39,941 bases of DNA from a virus, in the IMG/VR virus record IMGVR_UViG_3300047463_000070, positions 1 through 39,941 of that record; one strand, given 5' to 3'. This document shows positions 1 through 6,060 of this stretch, piece after piece. How positions within the stretch are numbered: the first letter of the stretch is position 1; every line of letters starts with the position of its first letter. The notes under the pieces were generated by a model. The model made no database searches. It was not told where the DNA came from and was given only the letters and a program-made list of their open reading frames with translations. Made by a program: the position numbers and the translations under genes.

Positions 1-108
1 TTATAATATAATCTCCAACTATTATCATCTGTATTGTATATAATATCATTAAGATAATCTACTATTACAGATGTATAAGGTATAGCAAAATAATTATCCA
101 TAGTTATT
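1..108. other. AT-rich non-coding leader upstream of the structured RNA
   Basis: No open frame here looks like a protein. The stretch is very AT-rich and holds perfect TATAAT hexamers at 2-7 and 39-44, but neither has a convincing -35 box at 16-18 bp, and such hexamers are expected by chance in sequence this AT-rich. It precedes the structured RNA and the rightward arm, so a promoter for that arm is expected in or near it. This is inference from position; no start site can be fixed from the sequence. Confidence 0.3.
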
Positions 109-585
109 CCTATATTTAAGGAGTAGTTCCTAGATCAGAGGCTTGAGCTTTTGGCAATAGTCAACCTTACCACAATGAAGTGGAGTTGACCATTACCAAG
201 GGAGAGTTCCTGAGTCGTCGGCTCTCGCATGTTGGCACTCTTTTGGCAGCAACGCCTCTGAGTAGACGCCAGACTTGCGGTGATTGCTCACCTCCATCTC
301 CTGCTTGGCGCCAAGCCTCTCGGCCTAGTCTACAGGTGCCGCTTCAGATGGCCTCAGCTAGCGGCAGGCTAGACATTTTTTGTGCGGCTCAGTTTTATCC
401 CGACACACAAAAAACTTGCTTGTGGCAAAATAAGGTATTGTCTCTCAGCGCCTCACACTGTATCTTGTGTGAACCGATGAGCGTTCTCCTCAGCCACGAC
501 TCATTGGTATCATCACTTGTTTTCCCTGGCAAGTGGAAATAGGCCCCCCCCGCTGTTTTTAACGGACCCAGCGGGGGGGGCTTTA
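109..585 (+). ncRNA. Candidate large structured non-coding RNA (GOLLD/ROOL-like context)
   Basis: The stretch is more GC-rich than its flanks and its reading frames give implausible Cys/Ser/Leu-rich peptides. By eye it folds into consecutive hairpins: 148-202 (helices 148-154/196-202, 156-158/192-194, 160-165/185-190, 170-173/180-183), 202-226, 279-292 (GGTGA, loop TTGC), 303-316 (loop GCGC), 328-374 (328-332/370-374 and 337-342/361-366), 376-414 (9 bp plus a 3-bp inner helix), 416-428, 453-472, 473-508 (9 bp with one G-U, plus an inner 3 bp) and 514-535. It ends in the terminator at 543-581. A tentative closing helix joins 109-117 to 537-543. Parts are internally repeated (CTTTTGGCA at 148 and 240; GTTCCT at 126 and 206). 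A tRNA follows at 591. Known phage RNAs GOLLD and ROOL are long, ornate and lie near tRNA genes; membership in either, or a new family, is not established. The 5' end is uncertain. Confidence 0.6.
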
Positions 586-590
586 TTGTT
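543..590 (+). terminator. Intrinsic terminator with poly-C/poly-G stem
   Basis: A perfect 13-bp stem pairs 543-555 with 569-581 and contains eight consecutive C:G pairs. The loop is 13 nt and TTTATTGTT follows. It lies at the 3' end of the structured RNA candidate and ends 10 nt before the tRNA. It probably defines the RNA's 3' end; read-through or processing could still supply the tRNA. The strength is inferred from pairing only. Confidence 0.75.
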
Positions 591-678
591 GGAAGGGTGG
601 CAGAGTGGTCTATTGCAGCGGTCTTGAAAACCGCCATACCGAAAGGTATCGTGAGTTCAAATCTCACCCCTTCCGCCA
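591..678 (+). tRNA. tRNA-Ser (anticodon UGA), CCA encoded
   Basis: The cloverleaf is complete. The acceptor stem GGAAGGG (591-597) pairs with 668-674, the discriminator is G675 and CCA is encoded at 676-678. The anticodon stem is 618-622/630-634 with loop CTTGAAA and anticodon TGA at 625-627, reading UCA. A long variable arm (about 636-650) is typical of tRNA-Ser, and the T-arm GTGAG/CTCAC (651-655/663-667) has loop TTCAAAT. It lies between the structured RNA and the first protein gene. It could supplement UCA decoding in this AT-leaning genome or mark a site used by related integrating elements; neither is shown here. Confidence 0.95.
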
Positions 679-679
679 C

Positions 680-976
680 ATGGAGCATCAAGTGGATAAG
701 ACAAAAAAATTTAAATGGATTGATTTAAAAATTGATAATGATATTCTAATTCCAAAGATAAATACAAATCCATACCAAACAGGTAATACAGAAATTAGAT
801 ATAAACTTCCATTAGATAAAATGGAAGTCGGAGATAGTGTTTTTATTCCCAACGCCAAGCAACCACCAAGTTCAAGAATGTATAAACTTAAAATGACAAA
901 AGGATATTTGTTTTCTTATAGAAGAGTTAAGGAAAATGGCGTTGAAGGAATTAGAATGTGGCGCGTCTTATATTAA
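680..976 (+). CDS. Small phage protein, paralogue of the 3609-3950 product
   Basis: This is a 98-residue hypothetical protein. The frame stays open into the tRNA, so the first plausible start is ATG680, two bases after the tRNA CCA, with no clear Shine-Dalgarno sequence; an internal Met before VGDSVFIP is an alternative. The second half reads K-M-E-V-G-D-S-x-x-I-P, then a basic stretch, then R-M-W-R-V near the C-terminus. The same pattern (K-M-E-I-G-D-S-F-x-L-P ... V-R-V-W-R-V) is in the product of 3609-3950, so the two are probably paralogues within this phage. A small beta-rich, possibly nucleic-acid-binding fold would fit the basic content, but function is unknown. The N-terminal half is Lys/Asn/Ile-rich and AT-rich. 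Confidence 0.6.
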   Translation: MEHQVDKTKKFKWIDLKIDNDILIPKINTNPYQTGNTEIRYKLPLDKMEVGDSVFIPNAKQPPSSRMYKLKMTKGYLFSYRRVKENGVEGIRMWRVLY

Positions 977-982
977 GGTAAT

Positions 983-1051
983 ATGGGATTAGCTTGGATC
1001 ATAATCATTGGATTCTTGTCTTTGTTCTGGATAATAATAGCTACCAAATAA
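983..1051 (+). CDS. Possible 22-residue single-span membrane peptide
   Basis: ATG983 is preceded by AAGG at 975-978, a good spacing for ribosome binding, and opens a 22-codon frame ending in TAA at 1051. The peptide is almost entirely hydrophobic (MGLAWIIIIGFLSLFWIIIA, then TK), which would make one transmembrane helix. It starts directly after the stop of the preceding gene. Tiny membrane peptides of this kind occur in phages, sometimes linked to lysis or host takeover, but nothing here identifies a role. The call rests on the binding site, spacing and composition only. Confidence 0.4.
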   Translation: MGLAWIIIIGFLSLFWIIIATK

Positions 1052-1071
1052 CTTCAGAAGATAAAATCATA

Positions 1072-1425
1072 TTATATTTTCCAAATAGTTATTTCTGATC
1101 TTGGATTTTCTTTGTCTAATCTATGATATATATGTTTCTCTTTTATCTGTCTGTCATTATTGTATATCTTTCCTTGCAATAAATCTAATATTAGGCTTTC
1201 ATCAAGATCGGGTCTTCTTGATGCGTAATGAATAACTATTTTAATGGCTAAATCACCATCAAGTAGATCATTAAGAGTTTTGCATTGTTTTAAAAAACTA
1301 TCTGAATAGTTTAAGGCTTTTTCTGATTTAATACTCATTGGAGTTCTTCCTCGCATTACTATGCGCCTGCTATTTGCTTTGGAAGCCGGTTCACCAAGTA
1401 TCACAAAAAAGATTTCATTTTTCAT
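1072..1425 (-). CDS. RusA-like Holliday junction resolvase
   Basis: This 117-residue protein matches the RusA family: about 120 residues, a short N-terminal beta strand region (FFVILGEPASKANSRR) and a C-terminal acidic motif RRPDLDESLILDLLQG followed by NNDRQIKEKH, which corresponds to the family's D-x-D-N-(L/x)-x-K-x-x-x-D-x-L and D-D-x-Q. RusA dimers cut four-way junctions; in phages they resolve recombination and replication intermediates before packaging. The second residue of the usual N-D-D-x-Q element is Asn-Asp here. It is the only reversed gene in the rightward arm, with a 62-bp intergenic gap to the exonuclease that may hold divergent promoters. It probably acts with the ERF/exonuclease module next door. 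Confidence 0.8.
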   Translation of the reverse strand: MKNEIFFVILGEPASKANSRRIVMRGRTPMSIKSEKALNYSDSFLKQCKTLNDLLDGDLAIKIVIHYASRRPDLDESLILDLLQGKIYNNDRQIKEKHIYHRLDKENPRSEITIWKI

Positions 1426-1487
1426 TCAATACCCCATTGCGTTTGAAATGTCTCTGTGGTAGCCTGACTATAGATAGGGAACATCAT

Positions 1488-2378
1488 ATGGCTGAGATCA
1501 CTAACCGTCTAGGATTACCTGCGCCTATCCTCAAGGCAGCAACCAATGACTCGTATAGTCGAGGCGGTGCTGATATTAGCATCACTGAGCTAATCGGCAG
1601 TCCGCGTGTGCGCGTATTGCGGGCGAAGCATAAAGACAAAATTGTGGAAGATGCAAGTGACCGCTTTTGGGCGATCATCGGGTCCGCCTTGCACCACGTC
1701 ATGGAGGTCAATGCCGAAGACCACCATATCTCTGAGGAGCGTTTATTCGCGTCTGTGGAGGGGTGGACTATTTCCGGCGGGATAGACCTTCAGATACCCG
1801 TCCAAACGGCTGTAGGCTCATCTATGAGCCTGGGGGACTACAAGATGACTACCGCATGGGCGGTCATGCAGCAGAAGGTCGAGTGGGAGAGGCAGTTAAA
1901 TTGCTACGCATATCTTGTCACCAAAAACAAAAACATACCTGTTGAATCAATATTCATTGTAGCAATCATCAGAGATTGGTCCAGGCGGCAAGCAAAACTG
2001 CAACCTGATTATCCACAATCTCCGATGGTTGTATTGCCACAAAAATTGTGGTCTTTTGAGGAGCAGGAAAAATATATCATTGGTCGTGTAAATAACCATC
2101 AAGCTGCATCCTATGCGGAGGATTGGGGCGAATCCCTAGTTGAGTGCAACGATGAAGAAAGGTGGACAAAACCGGACAAATATGCTGTCATAAAAGACGG
2201 CAATAAACGCGCCTTGAAAATTTTTGATGCTGATGCGTTGACTGATGCACAAAAGTTTGCTAATGAGAAATCCGCCCGCGTCGAGTTGCGTAAGGGTGAG
2301 CAGACCAGATGCGAGAATTTCTGCGCTGTCTCAGAATGGTGTGAACAATACCAAAAAATGGTGAAGGAAGATGAGTAA
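1488..2378 (+). CDS. PD-(D/E)XK exonuclease with C-terminal Cys cluster (Cas4/RecB-like)
   Basis: The start at ATG1488 is chosen for the AGGGA at 1476-1480; the open frame upstream overlaps the RusA gene and is not plausible. The 296-residue product has RecB/Cas4-type nuclease motifs in order: G-S-A-L-H (65-69), GGID (D100), D-Y-K (117-119) and the E-R-Q-L-x-x-Y-A motif (134-141). Four cysteines (C220, C275, C279, C285) are arranged much as in Cas4 and AddB proteins, where they hold a 4Fe-4S cluster; the cluster here is inferred. The stop overlaps the start of the ERF gene by 8 nt. An exonuclease paired with an annealing protein is the standard phage recombination pair: the nuclease makes single strands for ERF to anneal. 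Confidence 0.8.
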   Translation: MAEITNRLGLPAPILKAATNDSYSRGGADISITELIGSPRVRVLRAKHKDKIVEDASDRFWAIIGSALHHVMEVNAEDHHISEERLFASVEGWTISGGIDLQIPVQTAVGSSMSLGDYKMTTAWAVMQQKVEWERQLNCYAYLVTKNKNIPVESIFIVAIIRDWSRRQAKLQPDYPQSPMVVLPQKLWSFEEQEKYIIGRVNNHQAASYAEDWGESLVECNDEERWTKPDKYAVIKDGNKRALKIFDADALTDAQKFANEKSARVELRKGEQTRCENFCAVSEWCEQYQKMVKEDE

Positions 2379-3066
2379 TAAAATCTACGCTGCAATCATG
2401 CAAGTAACCAAGCAAGTTGGCACGCTGGGAAAGGCAGCCTTTAATCCGCACGGTCAATACAAGTATGTGTCGATTGACAAATACTACGAGCAAGTTGGTG
2501 CGGCGGCAGCTGATGCTGGGTTGTCTTGGATATTGATCCAAGACAAATTTGAAATTCATCCTAGCGTTGGCAAGCAGGGGATGATCTCGGTTGGTTATAA
2601 GATCACTGTCTTTCATGAAGATGGTGATGTTATTCCCGATTTTTCTTACACTTCGATCATCCATCCGATCCAAGGCGCTCAAACCGTTGGTTCTGCGATG
2701 AGTTACGCGGACAAGGTTTTCCAACGCCAACTTTTCAAAATCGCTACTGGAGAGGAGGACGCTGATAGCACTGATGCTAAAGATTTGGCCGATCTCAAAT
2801 CTTTAGCGCCAAAAGAATTTCCGCTTGGAAGCGAGCTTGAAGCTACATTCAAGGCGTCTAAGCCGGAAGTTAATACCGACTTGCTTGAAACCACAATTTT
2901 GTCATTCCTGCCAGACTGTCCTGATTTGGTGGCACTGACAAAGTTCTTCAAAGAAAATCGTGCGGCTGTAGATACTCTCCAGAAGCACAATCCAGAGAAA
3001 CACAAGGCTTTGCTGGCAGCTTTTAAGGCGCGCAAAGATGAACTCACAACAACACAAGGTAAGTAA
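2371..3066 (+). CDS. ERF-family single-strand annealing recombinase
   Basis: This 231-residue protein has the ERF superfamily layout: an N-terminal region with YKYVSIDKYYEQV, then the hallmark segment QTVGSAMSYADKVFQRQLF (103-121) running into KIATGEEDADS. ERF proteins of P22-like phages anneal complementary single strands and promote circularisation and recombination of phage DNA. The C-terminal third is charged and helical with lower conservation. ATG2371 follows GGAAG and overlaps the exonuclease stop, so the two are translationally coupled. The SSB-like gene follows one base after its stop. Confidence 0.88.
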   Translation: MSNKIYAAIMQVTKQVGTLGKAAFNPHGQYKYVSIDKYYEQVGAAAADAGLSWILIQDKFEIHPSVGKQGMISVGYKITVFHEDGDVIPDFSYTSIIHPIQGAQTVGSAMSYADKVFQRQLFKIATGEEDADSTDAKDLADLKSLAPKEFPLGSELEATFKASKPEVNTDLLETTILSFLPDCPDLVALTKFFKENRAAVDTLQKHNPEKHKALLAAFKARKDELTTTQGK

Positions 3067-3067
3067 C

Positions 3068-3358
3068 ATGAGTGGTCAATATCCTCCCGGCGGCGTTCTG
3101 TTTCCGAACCGCCGCAAGACTTCCGATAAGCATCCTGACTTCACCGGCAATTTGGAAATCTCACGCGACCTATTGACCGAGTTGGTGGAGGCCGCGAAGG
3201 GCGGGAAGGAAATCAAGATGGATGTCAGCGCCTGGACAAAGACCGGAAAATCCGGGCAGAAGTTTCTTTCGCTTACAGCGCGTAAGCCTTTTGTCTCAAG
3301 CAGTAATGGCAACAACGGCGCCTCAAATAATAACGTGGACGACGAAATTCCGTTTTGA
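3068..3358 (+). CDS. Small SSB-like protein with acidic C-terminal tip DDEIPF
   Basis: The start ATG3068 follows AAGG overlapping the ERF stop and gives 96 residues. The body contains PPGGVLFPNRRKTSDKHPDF, then a region ending in WTKTGKSGQKFLSLTARKPF, and then an Asn/Ser/Gly linker. The last six residues, DDEIPF, closely match the DDDIPF tip with which bacterial single-strand-binding proteins recruit repair and replication enzymes. Position after exonuclease and ERF, size and tail suggest a small OB-like ssDNA-binding protein acting in the same recombination or replication step. The OB fold is inferred, since the body is short and divergent from canonical SSB. Confidence 0.65.
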   Translation: MSGQYPPGGVLFPNRRKTSDKHPDFTGNLEISRDLLTELVEAAKGGKEIKMDVSAWTKTGKSGQKFLSLTARKPFVSSSNGNNGASNNNVDDEIPF

Positions 3359-3615
3359 GGATACGAAGCAAACAACATTTGGCGTGGGTGCGTAGTCATG
3401 GATGTCTTATCTGTGGCGCGCACTCGTTAGCCCATCACCTAATGCACGCAGAGCCAAGTGCAATGAGTTTGAAAAGTGGCGATGATTGGGCTGTGCCACT
3501 TTGTCATCTGCATCACATGGAATTGCATGGATATGGTGATGAAAAGACGTGGTGGGATTGTCAGGGCGTCGATCCTATCGCTTGGTGTAACGCTCATAGG
3601 AGATCAAAATGCTGA
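3355..3615 (+). CDS. Cys/His HNH-type nuclease-like protein (DUF968/Ref-like)
   Basis: This 86-residue protein begins at a TTG (3355) that overlaps the TGA of the SSB-like gene, so translation is probably coupled; no ATG is available near the family's usual N-terminus. The pattern H-L-A-W-V-R, C17-x2-C20, A-H-H (H27/H28), P-L-C50-x2-H-H (53-54) and E-L-H58 is that of DUF968/Ref-type proteins, which have an HNH-like zinc-bound nuclease fold; P1 Ref is a RecA-dependent example. The neighbourhood supports a role in recombination. Catalytic activity is not proven by sequence. Confidence 0.7.
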   Translation: MRIRSKQHLAWVRSHGCLICGAHSLAHHLMHAEPSAMSLKSGDDWAVPLCHLHHMELHGYGDEKTWWDCQGVDPIAWCNAHRRSKC

Positions 3616-3950
3616 CTATTGATAAGGATGTTCCTCGTAAGGGAGCGGGTGGTAAGCGCCTTTCCGAACGGAATAAGATGATTTACGATGCTATGGATAA
3701 GATGGAGATTGGCGATAGCTTCTCTCTGCCGGAACATAGCCGCAACATCTCTGCGACTGTAACAAAGCGCGGCAATGTGATTGGTAAGCGATTTTCTACC
3801 AGACTGCAATCGGATGGTAGCGTCCGCGTGTGGCGGGTTAATGCTCACCCCGAGGGGAGCAAGCCGCGCACAGGTCGGCCTCGCAAGGCTGTAGTCGAGC
3901 AGAACGCTCAAGAACTCAATGAAATGATTTCGGCTGCTGAAGCCAATTAA
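3609..3950 (+). CDS. Basic phage protein, paralogue of the 680-976 product
   Basis: ATG3609 follows GGAG at 3600-3603 and overlaps the previous gene's end. The 113-residue protein is strongly basic. Its middle carries K-M-E-I-G-D-S-F-x-L-P, then I-S-A-T-V-T-K-R and G-K-R-F-S-T-R, ending the core with V-R-V-W-R-V; the C-terminal tail is RTGRPRK-like. The same core order occurs in the product of 680-976. An AT-hook-like GRPRK and the basic content suggest nucleic-acid contact, but the function is unknown. The hairpin at 3956-3983 lies just downstream. Confidence 0.75.
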   Translation: MLTIDKDVPRKGAGGKRLSERNKMIYDAMDKMEIGDSFSLPEHSRNISATVTKRGNVIGKRFSTRLQSDGSVRVWRVNAHPEGSKPRTGRPRKAVVEQNAQELNEMISAAEAN

Positions 3951-3955
3951 CTTCA

Positions 3956-3983
3956 TTATCCCCTCCCGCAAGGGAGGGGATAA
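3956..3983 (+). terminator. Stable GC hairpin with GCAA tetraloop
   Basis: A perfect 12-bp stem pairs TTATCCCCTCCC (3956-3967) with 3972-3983 and is closed by a GCAA (GNRA) tetraloop. It follows the stop at 3950 and ends 12 nt before the next start. There is no U tract, so it may be a processing or mRNA-stability element or a Rho-dependent pause rather than a standard intrinsic terminator. Confidence 0.6.
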
Positions 3984-3995
3984 ACTTCCGAGGGA

Positions 3996-4457
3996 ATGAT
4001 GAAAGCTAGAACAAAATCAGATATTATAAAGCAAAAAAAAATTGAACTTTTTTATAAAAAAGCTATATTTTTCCAACAAGCAGAATTTATGGCGGCTTGT
4101 GGACAAACCGTAGATAAGAAAAACAAAAGACAATCTGAACTATATAAGAAACTCATCAATGAAGAATTTAATGAGTTTCTTGATAGCACATCAGAAGCGG
4201 AATCTGCTGATGCTGTTATTGATATGATTGTTGTTCTTATTGGATATGGTCTTTCGCGTGGATGGCCCATGAACCTTCTTTGGAAAGAAGTCATGAAGTC
4301 CAATATGGCCAAGATTGATCCCGTCACTGGAACAGTCAGGAAAAGGAAGGATGGAAAGGTTTTGAAGCCTGGAGGCTGGGCGCCGCCCAACATTCAGAAA
4401 ATTCTTGATAATAATACAAGAAATTTGTGGAAACGGAGGGAACGAATACAGCAATGA
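3996..4457 (+). CDS. MazG-like NTP pyrophosphohydrolase
   Basis: This 153-residue protein has the all-alpha NTP-PPase pattern: EFMAACGQ near residue 30, then E56-E57-F-N-E60, and E69-S-A-D72 with D76 before a hydrophobic helix. This is the EExxE...ExxD metal site of MazG-type enzymes. The C-terminal half (EVMKSNMAKID, GKVLKPGGW, PPNI) is typical of the phage branch. Such enzymes remove pyrophosphate from (d)NTPs or alarmones and in phages are thought to tune nucleotide pools or the stringent response. AGGGA abuts ATG3996; ATG3999 is equally possible. Its stop overlaps a short downstream frame (ATGA). Confidence 0.85.
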   Translation: MMKARTKSDIIKQKKIELFYKKAIFFQQAEFMAACGQTVDKKNKRQSELYKKLINEEFNEFLDSTSEAESADAVIDMIVVLIGYGLSRGWPMNLLWKEVMKSNMAKIDPVTGTVRKRKDGKVLKPGGWAPPNIQKILDNNTRNLWKRRERIQQ

Positions 4458-4600
4458 GCAACGAGAAGTTGATCGAGGAGGCGAGAGATGAAGCAAGATT
4501 CCAATCAAAGCGTCTTAAACCTGCTGGAGATATGGCGCAACATGAAACAGGAAAAACTACAAATGGACAATACTCTCAGCAAAGAAGAAAAAAGAAATAA
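4454..4600 (+). CDS. Possible 48-residue charged protein overlapping the next gene
   Basis: ATG4454 overlaps the preceding TGA (ATGA), the usual sign of coupling in this operon. The frame encodes 48 residues starting MSNEKLIEEARDEARFQSKR and ending in a basic QQRRKKK, which looks like a natural protein. It overlaps the first 113 bases of the next gene in another frame; that gene has a strong GGAGG before ATG4488. Either both are made, or the downstream protein really starts at ATG4563. No function can be given. Confidence 0.4.
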   Translation: MSNEKLIEEARDEARFQSKRLKPAGDMAQHETGKTTNGQYSQQRRKKK

Positions 4601-5087
4601 GGTAAAGCAAGGATACAAAAAGAGAGAAGAGTATATTTCGGTTAATGGGATTAAGTCTCGATCCAATGATTCGGACGCTCGCAGAGAGCAGGACGTTCGC
4701 AAGATTATTGAAGAAAAATGGGAATGCAAACTTCAGTATATTGGGAAATTTACTCCAATAGATTTCTTTGTTATCAAAAATGAAAAACTTGCTGGATACA
4801 TAGAATTGAAATCTCGTTCTAATTTCACCGATACATATCCTAGTCTTTTTATGGATATAAATAAGTGGATGCATTTACAACTTGCGTCCGTTTCGCAAGG
4901 TGTGCCTGCTTATTTTTTCTGTCAGTTTATTGACCAAATAAAATACATTAAAGTTTCAGAGATAGATGCCAGGCGTATGTGCGTAATTATCAAAGATGAC
5001 GCTGGAATCAGAGAATATGAACCTGTTATTGAAATTCCAATCAACACCATGAAGACGCTTGTAGAAACAATGGGAAACGAAGAATGA
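4488..5087 (+). CDS. PD-(D/E)XK nuclease-like protein
   Basis: The start ATG4488 has a strong GGAGG seven bases upstream; an internal ATG4563 would avoid the overlap with the short frame at 4454-4600. The 199-residue product has a charged N-terminal extension, then a compact nuclease-like core: E67 in DARREQDV, P-I-D92-F-F-V-I, and G-Y-I-E106-L-K108, the D...ExK motif of Holliday-junction-resolvase-like and restriction-like folds. A helix with KWMHLQLA follows. It may process recombination intermediates or act as a small nicking nuclease. Its stop overlaps the start of the next gene. Confidence 0.65.
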   Translation: MKQDSNQSVLNLLEIWRNMKQEKLQMDNTLSKEEKRNKVKQGYKKREEYISVNGIKSRSNDSDARREQDVRKIIEEKWECKLQYIGKFTPIDFFVIKNEKLAGYIELKSRSNFTDTYPSLFMDINKWMHLQLASVSQGVPAYFFCQFIDQIKYIKVSEIDARRMCVIIKDDAGIREYEPVIEIPINTMKTLVETMGNEE

Positions 5088-5524
5088 GTGAAGGAGAACA
5101 AGCTAGAGCCGCCGCGCTTCACTTTGAAGCCACCAAAGTCTCAATGCGGCAGGACGGAAAAGGGTGTTATATCACTCTTGCCATCCATCCTTCAGAGGTG
5201 CCGGTAGATTTGTTTGGCGCCCATCCAGGCAGTAGATTTATGGTGGCAATGGCGCTATTAGACGACCATGACAATCCCGTTAAGGGGCCAGACACAATAG
5301 AAGGAGAAAGAGCCGTCCAAAGCGCCGCAATGCTTTGTAGAAATCCTAAGTTTCAAAAATGGGTTTATACAAAGAACTTTGCTATGACTGTTGATGAAGA
5401 ATCCGCCGCCAATGCCATAAAGGATTTATGCAGCATTGATAGTAGAGCAGATTTAAAAACCAACAGAGATGCAAGAGAAATCTTCATGAGAATTAAACAG
5501 GAGTTTGAAAGAACCCTGTTTTAG
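5084..5524 (+). CDS. Conserved phage protein of unknown function
   Basis: This is a 146-residue protein starting at ATG5084, overlapping the previous stop by four bases. It opens with a charged helix and then HFEATKVSMRQDGKGCYITL, IHPSEVPVDLF and SRFMVAMALLDD. I recognise this arrangement from phage early regions next to recombination genes but know no assigned function. The C-terminal part (WVYTKNFAM ... AIKDLCSI ... RADLKTN) is helical. A role in DNA metabolism is suggested only by the neighbours. Confidence 0.65.
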   Translation: MSEGEQARAAALHFEATKVSMRQDGKGCYITLAIHPSEVPVDLFGAHPGSRFMVAMALLDDHDNPVKGPDTIEGERAVQSAAMLCRNPKFQKWVYTKNFAMTVDEESAANAIKDLCSIDSRADLKTNRDAREIFMRIKQEFERTLF

Positions 5525-5537
5525 AAAGAGAGAGTAA

Positions 5538-6035
5538 ATGCCTTTCCCTCCACCGTCTTCATTTTGGACTGATGCTTTAAAAGAAGAAGTTAAGCAGCTT
5601 TGGTTTGATGGAGTTTCTGCCTCAGAAATTGGAAAACTGTTATCTGGAAAACACAAACTAAACATCACTAAAAATTCAGTTATTGGCGCCGTTCGCAGGA
5701 TGCATTTACCATTAAGAAAATCTCCAATTCGAAAGAAATCATCATTGACAAAACCAAAGCCAAATAATACAGTAGTTCTCGCGGCGCCTAAGAAAACTCT
5801 TCCACTGTTGAGGTCAGTTATGCAGGAAGAAAAGATAGCGAAAATTATCCAAGAAGTTCGTCCAAAAAGTCTTGGTCCTAAAAGGAGTTGTCAATGGCCC
5901 ATGTGGGGAAATGGTAAGCCAGACCATAAATTTTGTGGTGCTATTTCTGTGCCTGGTTTTGTATACTGCTTAAAGCACTGTAGAGTTGCCTATAAAAAGG
6001 ATGGCTCTAATCCACCCAGATATGAGGCGGCATAG
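5538..6035 (+). CDS. GcrA-family cell cycle regulator homologue
   Basis: This 165-residue protein has both ends of the GcrA family. The N-terminal helix-turn-helix reads W-T-D-x-L-K-E-x-V-K-Q-L-W-F-D-G-V-S-A-S-E-I and continues to NSVIGAVRRMHLP. The C-terminal Cys motif holds C118-Q-W-P, F-C133-G, Y-C144-L-K-H-C148 and A-Y. Host GcrA, with sigma-70, activates promoters depending on GANTC methylation by CcrM in alphaproteobacteria. A phage copy could redirect or mimic that programme. The linker between the domains is basic and disordered. This gene is the main evidence for an alphaproteobacterial host. Confidence 0.88.
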   Translation: MPFPPPSSFWTDALKEEVKQLWFDGVSASEIGKLLSGKHKLNITKNSVIGAVRRMHLPLRKSPIRKKSSLTKPKPNNTVVLAAPKKTLPLLRSVMQEEKIAKIIQEVRPKSLGPKRSCQWPMWGNGKPDHKFCGAISVPGFVYCLKHCRVAYKKDGSNPPRYEAA

Positions 6036-6060
6036 GCTCCTCATGTAATAGGAGGCTAAA

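Noticed and set aside
180-542. A 120-codon open frame across the structured RNA
   Set aside because: The start has no ribosome site, the peptide is Cys/Ser/Leu-rich without any domain pattern, and dense pairing plus a terminator explain the conservation better as RNA.
591-678. tRNA as an attachment site for integration
   Set aside because: There is no integrase gene and I saw no second copy of the tRNA 3' end in the window.
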